From Clostridia bacterium (GTDB lineage: Bacteria > Bacillota_A > Clostridia > Oscillospirales > CAG-272), in NCBI GenBank assembly GCA_017462445.1, contig JAFTRB010000163.1:1-9517 (forward strand): a stretch of DNA of 9,517 nt, read 5' to 3'. Both the position numbers and the translations under genes were made by a program. This document shows positions 1-6,510 of the stretch, one piece after another. The notes beneath the pieces are model-generated. The model ran no database searches, was not told the DNA's origin, and saw only the letters and a list, made by a program, of their open reading frames with translations. Positions within the stretch are counted from its first letter, which is position 1, and the number at the start of each line of letters is the position of its first letter.

Positions 1-2
1 CT

Positions 3-851
3 CCCGCCTTCCTGAACCCCAACCTGAACCGCCTAACCCGTGACACGATCCGCCGTGAGCTTCGCAATCACGACGCCACAAGGCCATATCTCCCCTCCTC
101 CCCCTACCTTGACGAGGAGGTCATAAGAAGAGGAATGCCTGCTGAGGACCACCTCTGGGGACCGCGCGATTTCTTCAAGGGCGACTTCTATCTCCACCCT
201 GCCTGCCACTTCGCCTCCGAGATTGGCTACCACGGCTGTCCCTCCCCCGACTCCATCAAAAAATTCATTCCCGAGAGCAGCCTCCCACGCGAGAGCATCA
301 AGGAGATCTGCCATAATCCCGATTGGCTTATCCACGCCGCAGGAATGGTTCCCACCACAGAAAACAACCCCTATGCCTACCGCCTGCCCCTTATGATAAG
401 CCATGTCGAGCGCATATTCGGCTCCTCCGAGGGAAGCCTTGAGGATTTTGCAAGAATGAGCCAGATTTCCCAGGCGGAGGCGAAGAAATACTTTATCGAA
501 TACTTCCGCTCCGAGAAATGGCTCAAGACTGGCATTCTCTGGTGGAACATCATTGACGGCTGGCCGCAGGTGTCCGACGCGGTCGTGGATTGGTACGGCA
601 CAAAAAAGCTGGCATACAGCTATATCAAGGCATCGCAAGCGCCCCTCTGCCTTATCTGCCGCGAGCCCACGGACGGCAAGATCGAGCTTATCGCGACAAA
701 CGACTCGCGGATAGCGGAGCGCGGCTCCTTCACCGTCACAAACCTCGCCGACAATACCCTTCTCTCTGAAGGGAGCTTCAGCGTTGAGCCCGATGGCAAG
801 GAGATAATCGCCACCCTGCCCGAGCTATACTGCGGCTTCTATCTTATCTAG
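3..851 (+). CDS. GH2 family glycosidase, 3' part, ended early by an in-frame TAG
   Basis: C-terminal part of a glycoside hydrolase family 2 enzyme of the beta-mannosidase-like kind. The frame is open from base 3, so the gene begins left of the window. The ATG at 135 is internal: homologous-looking sequence (PYLDEEVIRRG) lies before it. The TIM-barrel end shows HLWGPRDFFKGDFY and then FASEIGYHGCPS. The Glu codon at 219-221 is the expected nucleophile, since GH2 nucleophiles sit in SE-aromatic/Gly contexts. GILWWNIIDGWPQ..DAVVDWYG marks the barrel end, followed by the start of a beta-sandwich domain. The acid/base Glu should lie upstream, outside the window. No secretion signal can be judged. 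The reading stops at TAG 849-851, but clear GH2 sequence continues in the same frame to 986, so the protein lacks its last 44 residues. The family is fairly certain; exact substrate (mannoside or another beta-glycoside) is not. Confidence 0.85.
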   Translation, partial: PAFLNPNLNRLTRDTIRRELRNHDATRPYLPSSPYLDEEVIRRGMPAEDHLWGPRDFFKGDFYLHPACHFASEIGYHGCPSPDSIKKFIPESSLPRESIKEICHNPDWLIHAAGMVPTTENNPYAYRLPLMISHVERIFGSSEGSLEDFARMSQISQAEAKKYFIEYFRSEKWLKTGILWWNIIDGWPQVSDAVVDWYGTKKLAYSYIKASQAPLCLICREPTDGKIELIATNDSRIAERGSFTVTNLADNTLLSEGSFSVEPDGKEIIATLPELYCGFYLI

Positions 852-986
852 TGGAGGACCGACAAGACCGAGGGCAGAAACCACTTTGTCTGCAATATCG
901 GCGAGGGCTGGAGCTTTAAGAAATACTATGATTGTATGAAGAAGGCAGGCCTCGACCGGGGCTTTGAGGGCTTCGGCGAAGGCTAA
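852..986 (+). pseudogene. Detached 3' end of the GH2 gene beyond the in-frame TAG
   Basis: After TAG 849-851 the same frame runs open for 44 codons to TAA 984-986. It encodes WRTDKTEGRNHFV, then GEGWSFKKYYDCMKKAGL. This matches the usual GH2 C-terminus in which a 'FYLI-x-W' strand is followed by an NHY/F strand and a short final helix. The missing residue is commonly acidic or basic in relatives (I-E-W, I-K-W), so a single change such as GAG to TAG would explain the stop. No convincing restart with a ribosome binding site is visible here. It is most simply a nonsense-mutated gene end; readthrough cannot be excluded from sequence alone. Confidence 0.75.
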
Positions 987-1066
987 ACCGCTTCCCGACC
1001 GGGGCTTCGAGGGCTTCGGCGAGGGCTAAACCGCTTCCCGACCGGGGCCTCGAGGGCTTCGGCGAG
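953..1066 (+). repeat. 43-bp tandem repeat, 2.65 units, made of the GH2 gene's end
   Basis: Unit 1 spans 953-995, unit 2 spans 996-1038, and a partial unit 3 spans 1039-1066. Each begins CGACCGGGGC. Units 1 and 2 differ at two positions; units 2 and 3 differ at one over 28 bases. Unit 1 contains the last codons and TAA of the GH2 frame (DRGFEGFGEG-stop), so the repeat arose by tandem duplication of the gene's 3' end. As 43 is not a multiple of 3, later copies are out of frame and lie past the stop. The purpose, if any, is unknown. Confidence 0.9.
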
Positions 1067-1141
1067 TAAGACAATATAAAAGCATAGCAAAAAGGCGCAG
1101 AAAAAGCGTAAGGAAAAAATGGCGTATAGCGTCAATACCCC

Positions 1142-1170
1142 TTGCGAAAAATCTGCGCCTGTGTTATACT
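1142..1170 (+). promoter_or_regulatory. sigma70/sigmaA-type promoter ahead of the GH99 fragment and GH78-1
   Basis: A -35 box TTGCGA (1142-1147), a 17-bp spacer and a -10 box TATACT (1165-1170) predict a start near 1177. The spacer contains TCTGCGCCT (1152-1160), whose exact inverted copy AGGCGCAGA lies at 1093-1101, so a repressor or activator could act here. An AGGAG at 1191-1195 follows. The promoter should drive 1210-3721. Confidence 0.6.
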
Positions 1171-1209
1171 TATCTTAAAAGTGACGATACAGGAGAAATT
1201 AAAGAAAAA

Positions 1210-1560
1210 ATGAGAGTTGGAGCGATAAGCTGGGACGCCTCTTTACCCGCAGAAACCTATTTTGGCTATTACCAGACACGAACCCTAAGCCCGAAAAAAT
1301 ACAGAGAGTACACCCCATATTATGCCGACATTATAGGCGCAGAGCGACTTGCCGATTGGATAAGAAGCGAGGCAAAAAACAGCCTTATCGGGCATATCCT
1401 AGCCTTTGCCTGGAACGAGTTTGAGGAGGGAGCCTGGATCTGCCCCACCTATCGCCCGGATCTAACGGTTAACGAGGAAAGAGTTCGCACCTTTAAGGAG
1501 ATCTCGCACATTTTTAAGTCTATATTACGCTTTGGAGTATTGAAGAATGACAAAGGATAA
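1210..1560 (+). CDS. C-terminal fragment of a GH99/WbsX-like glycosidase
   Basis: This 116-residue protein resembles only the C-terminal quarter or so of GH99-like/WbsX-type TIM-barrel proteins, which usually run well over 350 residues. It has a SWDAS motif near residue 7 (family: TGWD-type strand), a Tyr-rich middle, and AWNEFEEGAW at 67-76. Glu70 and Glu73 have the same spacing as the GH99 catalytic glutamate pair (E-x-x-E). The rest of the barrel is missing, so it should not be active alone. AGGAG at 1191-1195 lies 14 bases before the ATG, an unusually long gap, and the frame is open upstream through the promoter. This suggests that a deletion joined a 5' leader to the gene's tail. The stop overlaps the start of the next gene by 14 bases, so translation here may help deliver ribosomes to GH78-1. 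It is probably a remnant. Confidence 0.65.
   Translation: MRVGAISWDASLPAETYFGYYQTRTLSPKKYREYTPYYADIIGAERLADWIRSEAKNSLIGHILAFAWNEFEEGAWICPTYRPDLTVNEERVRTFKEISHIFKSILRFGVLKNDKG
1534..1549 (+). promoter_or_regulatory. Ribosome binding site and overlapping start of GH78-1
   Basis: GGAG (1534-1537) lies 9 bases before ATG 1547-1549. It fixes the start inside the last codons of the upstream fragment (TAA 1558-1560), an arrangement typical of translational coupling. Confidence 0.6.
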
Positions 1561-3721
1561 CTGGATCTGGCTTGACGAAGAAATATACCCCGAGAGCCAA
1601 AAAAGCCCCTACACGGGCAACTGGGGAGCAAGCGCAGAAAATGACACTGTTGTAGAGTTCTCAAAAAGCCTGATGCTCGAAAAGGAAATAGACTATATAC
1701 ATCTCATTTACAGCGCCGATGCACTGATACAGCTATATGTTAACGGCAGATTTCTAGGCACAGGTCCGGTATCTGTAGGTGGTGATTTTCTCGCTAACGA
1801 TACGCCACGAAATAACCGTTATGCAAGCGAGCTATTCCTCTCCTATCAGGGTGAGGATAACCATCTTGACCGTATCCTGACAATACCAAAGGGCGAGGAC
1901 GGAAGGCTGAAAATCCTCGCACGGGTACGCCTTTGCCCGGTACAGATAAACGAATTTTCCATGGGAAAAGGTGGCTTTATGCTCAAGGCAGATATACACC
2001 TTTCGGATGGAGAAATATTCGAATTAAAGAGTGATGAGGATTGGGTGGCTCGGGTATGCCCCGCCTATGCAACTCCCGGTGAATTTGACGGAAGGCTAAG
2101 GAGTCACGCACCGACAAGGCCAAAATCCATAGAGGATATTTGGCGCGCAAGGGTCTCGCCGCTTCCACACAGGGTGGAGCGATACCTCCCACCAAAAAAC
2201 GGAGGGGTGATAGCCCTCTCTCCCGGAGAAAAAAGATGCGTAAGGCTTGAATATGACAAAATCTACGCAGGCTACACCGTGGCAAGAGGCAGAGCTAAGG
2301 GCGAGGTGGATATAAGGCTTGCGATCCGGGAAACAGACAAGGACAGCTCAAAAAAAGAGGAGCATATTATCTTCACCGAGGACTGCGAGTATATAGGCGC
2401 AAGGATGTACTCCTTTGGAATTATAGATGCGATAATAGAAAACAGGGGCAGCTCTACTGCCGAGATTGAAATTGGCATAAATGAAGCTTATCTTCCCTAC
2501 TCCCGGGAATGCCTGACAAGAACGAGTGATGAGGGGCTGAACAAAATCCTTGAGGTCTGCCGCCACACGCTTAAATACTGCCGTCAATATATCCATTTAG
2601 ACAGTCCCAAGCACTGTGAGCCGTCAGCCTGCACAGGCGACTACTATATCGAGGCTATGATGACCTCCTTCTCCTTTGGAGATATGGCGCTTGCCGATTT
2701 TGACCTTGTACGCACTGCTGAGACGCTTAAGCGTCAAGAGGGCGAGATGTTCCACCCCACCTACAGCCTTATATGGGTAAGAATGTTAATAGAGGTTTAC
2801 AAAAGATGTGGCAGGCTCGGGCTTTTGCAGGAGTGTCGCCTCGGACTTGACCTGCTCCTTAACACCTTCAAAAAATACATCGGTGAGGGTGGAATAATTG
2901 ACACGCCCCCCAATTATATGTTTGTAGATTGGATTTACCTCGACGGTATCTCGCTTCACCATCCACCGAAGGCGCTGGGACAGAGTGTTATGAATATGTT
3001 TTATTTCGATGCGCTAAATTCTGCCGCCGAGATTTACTCATTTTTAGGTGAAGCTACCCTCGCCGAAAGCACTCACAGGGATGCCGAGACGCTAAAGGAA
3101 GCGATCATAGAGCGTCTATATGACAAGGAAAGAGGCCTGTTCTTTGAGGGTGAGAATACAGAAACGCCCGAGAGGCTTATAGCCCACTATATGCCGACCA
3201 ATGTAAAGAAGCGCTACTACAGGATAAACGCCAATGCCCTCGCCGTCGCCACCGGCATTATTGAGGGCGAGGAGGCAAGGCGCATTATGCGATATGTCTT
3301 AGGTAAAGAGGAATTTTCGGATTATCAGCCCTATTTTGCCCACTTTGTCCTCTCTGCCGTGCATAGAGCGGGACTTGATGAGGAGCTTCTTTTCCCCATC
3401 CTCGATAAATGGCTTGCGCCGATAGCCGAATGCGACAAGGGGCTTGCCGAGGGCTTTATCCCTCCCGAGCCAACCTACTCCTTTGACCACAGCCACGCCT
3501 GGGGTGGCACACCCCTTTATTCCCTGCCTATGGCACTCACCTCGCTGAATATTCTCGAGCCGGGTATGACAAAAATCTCCATCACCCCCCGCCTTCTCGG
3601 CATTGAATGGGCAGAGGTGGAAATTCCCACCCCGAAGGGAATAGTCACCCTGAAGATGAAGAAGGGCGAGAAGCCTATTATCACAGCGCCGAAGGGCGTG
3701 ACAGTAGAGGTTAATTATTAA
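1547..3721 (+). CDS. GH78-like alpha-L-rhamnosidase, 'DSPKHCEP' subgroup
   Basis: A 724-residue inverting glycosidase of the GH78 alpha-L-rhamnosidase type, expected to release rhamnose from oligosaccharides or plant glycosides. Residues 1 to about 330 form beta domains (RLYVNG-like 'IQLYVNGRFLGTGPV' near 60-75). The (alpha/alpha)6 barrel follows, then a C-terminal beta domain from about 665. The acidic catalytic stretch reads DSPKHCEPSACTGD (352-365). It keeps Asp352, Glu358 and Asp365 of the classical D-C-P-x-R-x-E-R-x-G-W-x-G-D motif but replaces Arg, the second Arg and Trp. The late barrel motif FDHSHAWGGTP (646-656) is intact, preceded by EGFIPPEP. No signal peptide is visible, so it is probably cytoplasmic. 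The start is supported by GGAG at 1534. A strong terminator follows. GH78 clan membership is firm; rhamnose as the true substrate is less sure because of the altered motif. Confidence 0.85.
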   Translation: MTKDNWIWLDEEIYPESQKSPYTGNWGASAENDTVVEFSKSLMLEKEIDYIHLIYSADALIQLYVNGRFLGTGPVSVGGDFLANDTPRNNRYASELFLSYQGEDNHLDRILTIPKGEDGRLKILARVRLCPVQINEFSMGKGGFMLKADIHLSDGEIFELKSDEDWVARVCPAYATPGEFDGRLRSHAPTRPKSIEDIWRARVSPLPHRVERYLPPKNGGVIALSPGEKRCVRLEYDKIYAGYTVARGRAKGEVDIRLAIRETDKDSSKKEEHIIFTEDCEYIGARMYSFGIIDAIIENRGSSTAEIEIGINEAYLPYSRECLTRTSDEGLNKILEVCRHTLKYCRQYIHLDSPKHCEPSACTGDYYIEAMMTSFSFGDMALADFDLVRTAETLKRQEGEMFHPTYSLIWVRMLIEVYKRCGRLGLLQECRLGLDLLLNTFKKYIGEGGIIDTPPNYMFVDWIYLDGISLHHPPKALGQSVMNMFYFDALNSAAEIYSFLGEATLAESTHRDAETLKEAIIERLYDKERGLFFEGENTETPERLIAHYMPTNVKKRYYRINANALAVATGIIEGEEARRIMRYVLGKEEFSDYQPYFAHFVLSAVHRAGLDEELLFPILDKWLAPIAECDKGLAEGFIPPEPTYSFDHSHAWGGTPLYSLPMALTSLNILEPGMTKISITPRLLGIEWAEVEIPTPKGIVTLKMKKGEKPIITAPKGVTVEVNY

Positions 3722-3740
3722 CCCGTTCTACTACTAATAT

Positions 3741-3788
3741 AAAGGCTGCTTGGATGCGAAATCAAATATGCGTCTGAGCAGCTTTTTT
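3741..3788 (+). terminator. Rho-independent terminator after GH78-1
   Basis: GCTGCT (3745-3750) pairs with AGCAGC (3777-3782). The stem extends inward with mixed Watson-Crick and G-T pairs (TGGATGCG with TGCGTCTG) around an AAATCAAATA loop. Six T's follow (3783-3788), with AAA on the left side. It starts 19 bases after the stop codon. Confidence 0.85.
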
Positions 3789-3835
3789 ATTTCATTTTGT
3801 CGCTCAAAACCACGAACCAACCGATTTTTTTGCTA

Positions 3836-3856
3836 TTTTTCTACGGTTTTGTTTCA
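3836..3856 (+). promoter_or_regulatory. Conserved upstream element, copy 1 (possible operator or UP element)
   Basis: A T-rich block containing GGTTTTGTTTCA, with one difference from the copy at 6475-6495 across 21 bases, ending about 30 bases before the -35 box. The sequence around it (3857-3871 and before 3836) differs between the two copies, so it stands out as a conserved patch. Binding by the neighbouring AraC protein is a guess. Confidence 0.4.
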
Positions 3857-3871
3857 TTATTTTTAAAAAAG

Positions 3872-3921
3872 GAGATAATACCATATTTACAAGCGAATAA
3901 AAAGCAGTTATAATAAAGACA
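3872..3921 (+). repeat. 50-bp direct repeat, copy 1 (promoter block)
   Basis: Identical base for base to 6511-6560 and contains the whole promoter. The flanking sequence is diverged on both sides, apart from the conserved element upstream. Confidence 0.9.
3886..3914 (+). promoter_or_regulatory. sigma70/sigmaA-type promoter, copy 1, ahead of the AraC remnant and GH78-2
   Basis: TTTACA (3886-3891), a 17-bp spacer, and a perfect TATAAT (3909-3914). It lies in a 50-base block (3872-3921) identical to 6511-6560. Since the AraC copy behind it is broken, it now seems to serve GH78-2 through a leader of about 400 bases. Confidence 0.75.
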
Positions 3922-4318
3922 AACTGCGCCGATTGCGCTTCTATCTTGACGACGGGGTGGCAATGGCGCAGGGGCTTGAAAACCTTCGGCACTGCTACAG
4001 CATCTTCGAGGATGGAGCAATTAGCGCCTGTGCCGTTCTGAACAAGGCTATGATCTCAACCGTGGTCTCGCTCTTTGACGAAATCGAGCGTGAGATAGAT
4101 GAGAGAAGGAAGTCCTGGTACGATGCAGTAGAAAGCAACCTTGAATCAATATTGAAAGATATATAGACAGCTCCATCAAAACAAGCTCGGCAAGCTCTCC
4201 CAAGGAGTGGAGCCCGGTGCTTGCCGCGACAGAGCTGGTAAAGCGGAGCGCAACCTCCCCCGACGCAGGACAATTCCGCCGTCACCAAATCGGGCTATCG
4301 CAAGCCAAGGAGAATGTT
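3921..4318 (+). pseudogene. Decayed AraC-family regulator, copy 1
   Basis: A broken paralogue of the regulator at 6663. Sequence from about 3921 (KLRRLRFYLDD) aligns with residues 82 onward of the intact protein. The first 81 codons (the sugar-sensing cupin) and the leader are gone, so the promoter is joined directly to mid-gene sequence. At about 4142-4150 a 10-base loss relative to copy 2 shifts the frame, giving TAG 4164-4166. In the next frame the regulator sequence resumes and its final 116 bases (4145-4260) match copy 2 at 115 positions. After 4260 the HTH region is mostly missing. A short GQFRRHQIGL stretch (about 4266-4295) looks like a scrap of the AraC second half. A 77-residue frame from ATG 3933 to 4166 remains open but has neither sensor nor DNA-binding domain. 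No function is expected beyond acting as leader RNA for GH78-2. Confidence 0.85.
4145..4260 (+). repeat. 116-bp near-identical direct repeat, copy 1
   Basis: Matches 7137-7252 at 115 of 116 positions (single C/T difference in AGCCYGGTGC). The roughly 200 bases before it, which also align with the AraC gene, show many differences, mostly silent. The sharp edge suggests a recombination or gene-conversion tract. Confidence 0.85.
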
Positions 4319-4321
4319 ATG
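4307..4321 (+). promoter_or_regulatory. Ribosome binding site that fixes the GH78-2 start
   Basis: AAGGAG (4307-4312), 6 bases, then ATG 4319-4321. This makes 4319 the start rather than the in-frame GTG at 4217, whose first codons (LAATELVKRSATSP) are AraC remnant sequence. The site lies inside the decayed AraC tail. Confidence 0.8.
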
Positions 4322-6319
4322 CTAAAAAATGCAAAATGGATTTGGCCAACCGACAAATTTGAGAAAAACCAAAGGGCGAGCTTCCTCTTTACCCCCGAAT
4401 GCAAGGAGCGCCCCAAGGAGGCAATTCTCTACATAGGCTGTGAAACAAAATATTGGCTCTTCGTAAATGACAGGCTCACGGTGTTCGACGGCGGACTGTT
4501 CCGCGAGAGCGCAAGGGGCTGCGGCTACTACGATAAAATTGATATTGCCGAGCATCTTCGCCCGGGCAAAAACGAGATAAAGATCCGCGTCTGGTACTAC
4601 GGCAACGGCGGAAGGAATAACAGCTTCTGCGCAAAGCCCGGGCTTATCCTCCTTTGCGAGGAGCTGGGCATCAGCTCGGGCAAGGATACCCTCTCTTGGA
4701 TTGATACCGCCTATGAGCAGCCCTCCCCCACCGAGCCCACCTTCCTCTACGGAGGCAACCACACCGCCTATAACGCCACGGCGCGCCCCTTCACGCTCTC
4801 TCCGAAGCTTACCGAATGCCACGGCGCAGTTGTCCTCGGAGAATACGGAGATGCCCCCTGGGGCTGCCTTGAAGAGAGGCCTGTTCCCCTACTGTTCTTC
4901 ACCGATAGAATACCCTGCGAATGGGAAAGGACCGATTACGGCTATTCGGTCACTCTGCCCCATGCTATGCATTTTTCTCCCTATTTCAGGATATGCGCGC
5001 CCGAGGGGGTAAAAATCACCGTACACTCGGACAGATACCGCGTGAACGGCGGCCCGGGCGACTTCAATTCCTACTTCGGACACCGCGCCGAATACACTAC
5101 CTGCGAGGGTGAGCAGGAGTACGAGCTTCTCGACTGGCTTTTCGGCGAGAGGATCGAATTCATTATCCCCGAGGGGGTTGAGATTATCGAGCTTGGCTAC
5201 CGCGAAAGCGGCTATGACAGCGCGGTAACGACCTCCTTCTCCACCGACGACGAGGAGGTCAACAGGCTCTTTGCCAAGTGCGTGCGCACGCTTAAGGTCT
5301 GTATGCGAGAGAACTATATGGATTGCCCCGACAGAGAGCGCGGACAGTGGATTGGCGATGTGTCGGTACAGGCGCCCCAGATCGTATATCTGCTTGACAA
5401 AAACGGTCTTTTGCTTTTGAGAAAGGCTATTCTTGACTTCATCCGCCTGCGCCGCGGAGATATCCTTATGGGCAATGTTCCCGGGGACAATTCCTCCGAG
5501 CTGCCCTCCCAGAGCCTGAACGCCATAAGCGAGCTTGGTATGATCTCTACCTACTACAAGGCAACGGGAGACAGGGATATTCTGAGGCTCGCCTTCGAGC
5601 CTGCCATAAGCTACCTTAAGCTGTGGCAGACAGACGGAGAGGGCGTGGTCCTGCCCAGGGCGGGCAACTGGGAGTGGTATGACCACCTCTTCAACTGCGA
5701 CAAGGAAATTCTCAATATTTGCTGGTATTACTCTGCCCTCCGCTTTGCGAGGACCATGGCAGAGAAGCTGGGCGAGAGCCGCCACGATGCCTTTATTCGG
5801 GAGAGGATGGAGGCAATCGAGAGATGCTTTGACAAAAGATATTGGCGAGGAGAAAGGAACGAAGGCTACTTTGCAAGCGGAGAAGTCGTTGATGACAGGG
5901 CTAATGCTATGGCGGTGCTATCAGGCCTCTGCTCCGAAGATAAATACCCCCGTGTCAGATACCTTTTGATGTCGGTCTTTAACAGCACCACATATATGGA
6001 GAATTATGTTTTAATGGCGCTGTGCGAGATGGGCTACAAGGGCGATGCCTTTGCCCGAATGATGGCAAGATATCAGCCTCTTATCAAAAATGAAAACTCC
6101 ACCCTCTGGGAGGATTTCTTCCACCTTGGCACGAAAAACCACGCCTGGAGCGGAGGCCCGTGTATGATATTGCTTCGCTACTTCGCGGGCATCAATGCCG
6201 ATCTCACGGTCAGAGAAGCGGATATATATCCTCTCAGGTCGCTGAGCTGCTCCTTCACAAGCCCGATAAGCGGCGAGAGGACGGAGATAAGACGGGGCTT
6301 GGCTAGCGCCGAGGGCTAG
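4319..6319 (+). CDS. GH78 alpha-L-rhamnosidase, classical catalytic motif
   Basis: A 666-residue inverting alpha-L-rhamnosidase that hydrolyses terminal alpha-L-rhamnose. Residues 1-305 are beta domains, opening with AKWIWP as in many GH78 proteins. The (alpha/alpha)6 barrel covers roughly 310-620, with a short C-terminal beta segment. The acidic catalytic stretch DCPDRERGQWIGD (335-347) is nearly canonical, with Asp335, Glu340 and Asp347 in the expected places. A second key Glu, in STLWEDF (Glu598), and NHAWSGGP (607-614) complete the active site. There is no signal peptide or membrane segment, so it probably works in the cytoplasm on imported oligosaccharides or glycosides. It is shorter than many GH78 enzymes, having fewer accessory beta domains. 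It has its own promoter (3886) and terminator (6350). The frame reads back past the ATG to a GTG at 4217, but that part is pseudogene sequence. Confidence 0.9.
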   Translation: MLKNAKWIWPTDKFEKNQRASFLFTPECKERPKEAILYIGCETKYWLFVNDRLTVFDGGLFRESARGCGYYDKIDIAEHLRPGKNEIKIRVWYYGNGGRNNSFCAKPGLILLCEELGISSGKDTLSWIDTAYEQPSPTEPTFLYGGNHTAYNATARPFTLSPKLTECHGAVVLGEYGDAPWGCLEERPVPLLFFTDRIPCEWERTDYGYSVTLPHAMHFSPYFRICAPEGVKITVHSDRYRVNGGPGDFNSYFGHRAEYTTCEGEQEYELLDWLFGERIEFIIPEGVEIIELGYRESGYDSAVTTSFSTDDEEVNRLFAKCVRTLKVCMRENYMDCPDRERGQWIGDVSVQAPQIVYLLDKNGLLLLRKAILDFIRLRRGDILMGNVPGDNSSELPSQSLNAISELGMISTYYKATGDRDILRLAFEPAISYLKLWQTDGEGVVLPRAGNWEWYDHLFNCDKEILNICWYYSALRFARTMAEKLGESRHDAFIRERMEAIERCFDKRYWRGERNEGYFASGEVVDDRANAMAVLSGLCSEDKYPRVRYLLMSVFNSTTYMENYVLMALCEMGYKGDAFARMMARYQPLIKNENSTLWEDFFHLGTKNHAWSGGPCMILLRYFAGINADLTVREADIYPLRSLSCSFTSPISGERTEIRRGLASAEG

Positions 6320-6349
6320 CAGGGCTGATACATTTTATAATAACCGAAG

Positions 6350-6395
6350 AGAGCAAACACGCAGGACGAAGGGCTTGTATGTCTGCTCTTTTTTT
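6350..6395 (+). terminator. Rho-independent terminator after GH78-2
   Basis: AGAGCA (6350-6355) pairs with TGCTCT (6384-6389). The stem continues inward through ACA/TGT and GCAGG/CTTGT with single mismatches between the helices. The loop is about 7 bases, and seven T's follow (6389-6395). Confidence 0.8.
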
Positions 6396-6474
6396 CGCCC
6401 TCCGATGTACAGCGATTTTTCGTAATTCTATTGTATATGTCCCGACAGGGCATAAATCAAGCCAAAAAACGCCG

Positions 6475-6495
6475 TTTTTCTATGGTTTTGTTTCA
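6475..6495 (+). promoter_or_regulatory. Conserved upstream element, copy 2
   Basis: Contains TATGGTTTTGTTTCA, matching copy 1 (3836-3856) except for one base over 21. It ends 29 bases before the -35 box. Its position fits an activator site or UP element; autoregulation by the AraC protein is possible but not shown. Confidence 0.4.
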
Positions 6496-6510
6496 CTTCA
6501 TATGAAAAAA

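Noticed and set aside
33..638. 201-codon minus-strand open frame opposite the GH2 gene
   Set aside because: The plus strand encodes unmistakable GH2 motifs here; the minus product is unrecognisable.
1119..1178. 19-codon leader peptide MAYSVNTPCEKSAPVLYLS after AAGG at 1110
   Set aside because: It starts upstream of the predicted promoter -10 box (1165-1170), so it would not be on that transcript; no codon run suggests attenuation.
3804..3992. Similar short minus-strand frames at 3804-3992 and 6428-6625 sharing FIITAFYSLVNMVLS
   Set aside because: The shared peptide is simply the reverse-strand reading of the duplicated promoter block; no ribosome binding or domain evidence.
4217..4318. GTG start adding 34 residues to GH78-2
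   Set aside because: The extra residues are AraC remnant sequence, and AAGGAG six bases before ATG 4319 marks the true start.
4889..5785. 298-codon open frame on the minus strand inside GH78-2
   Set aside because: Lies entirely opposite a well-supported GH78 gene with catalytic motifs; its translation is low-complexity Ala/Val/Leu/Gly with no recognisable domain.
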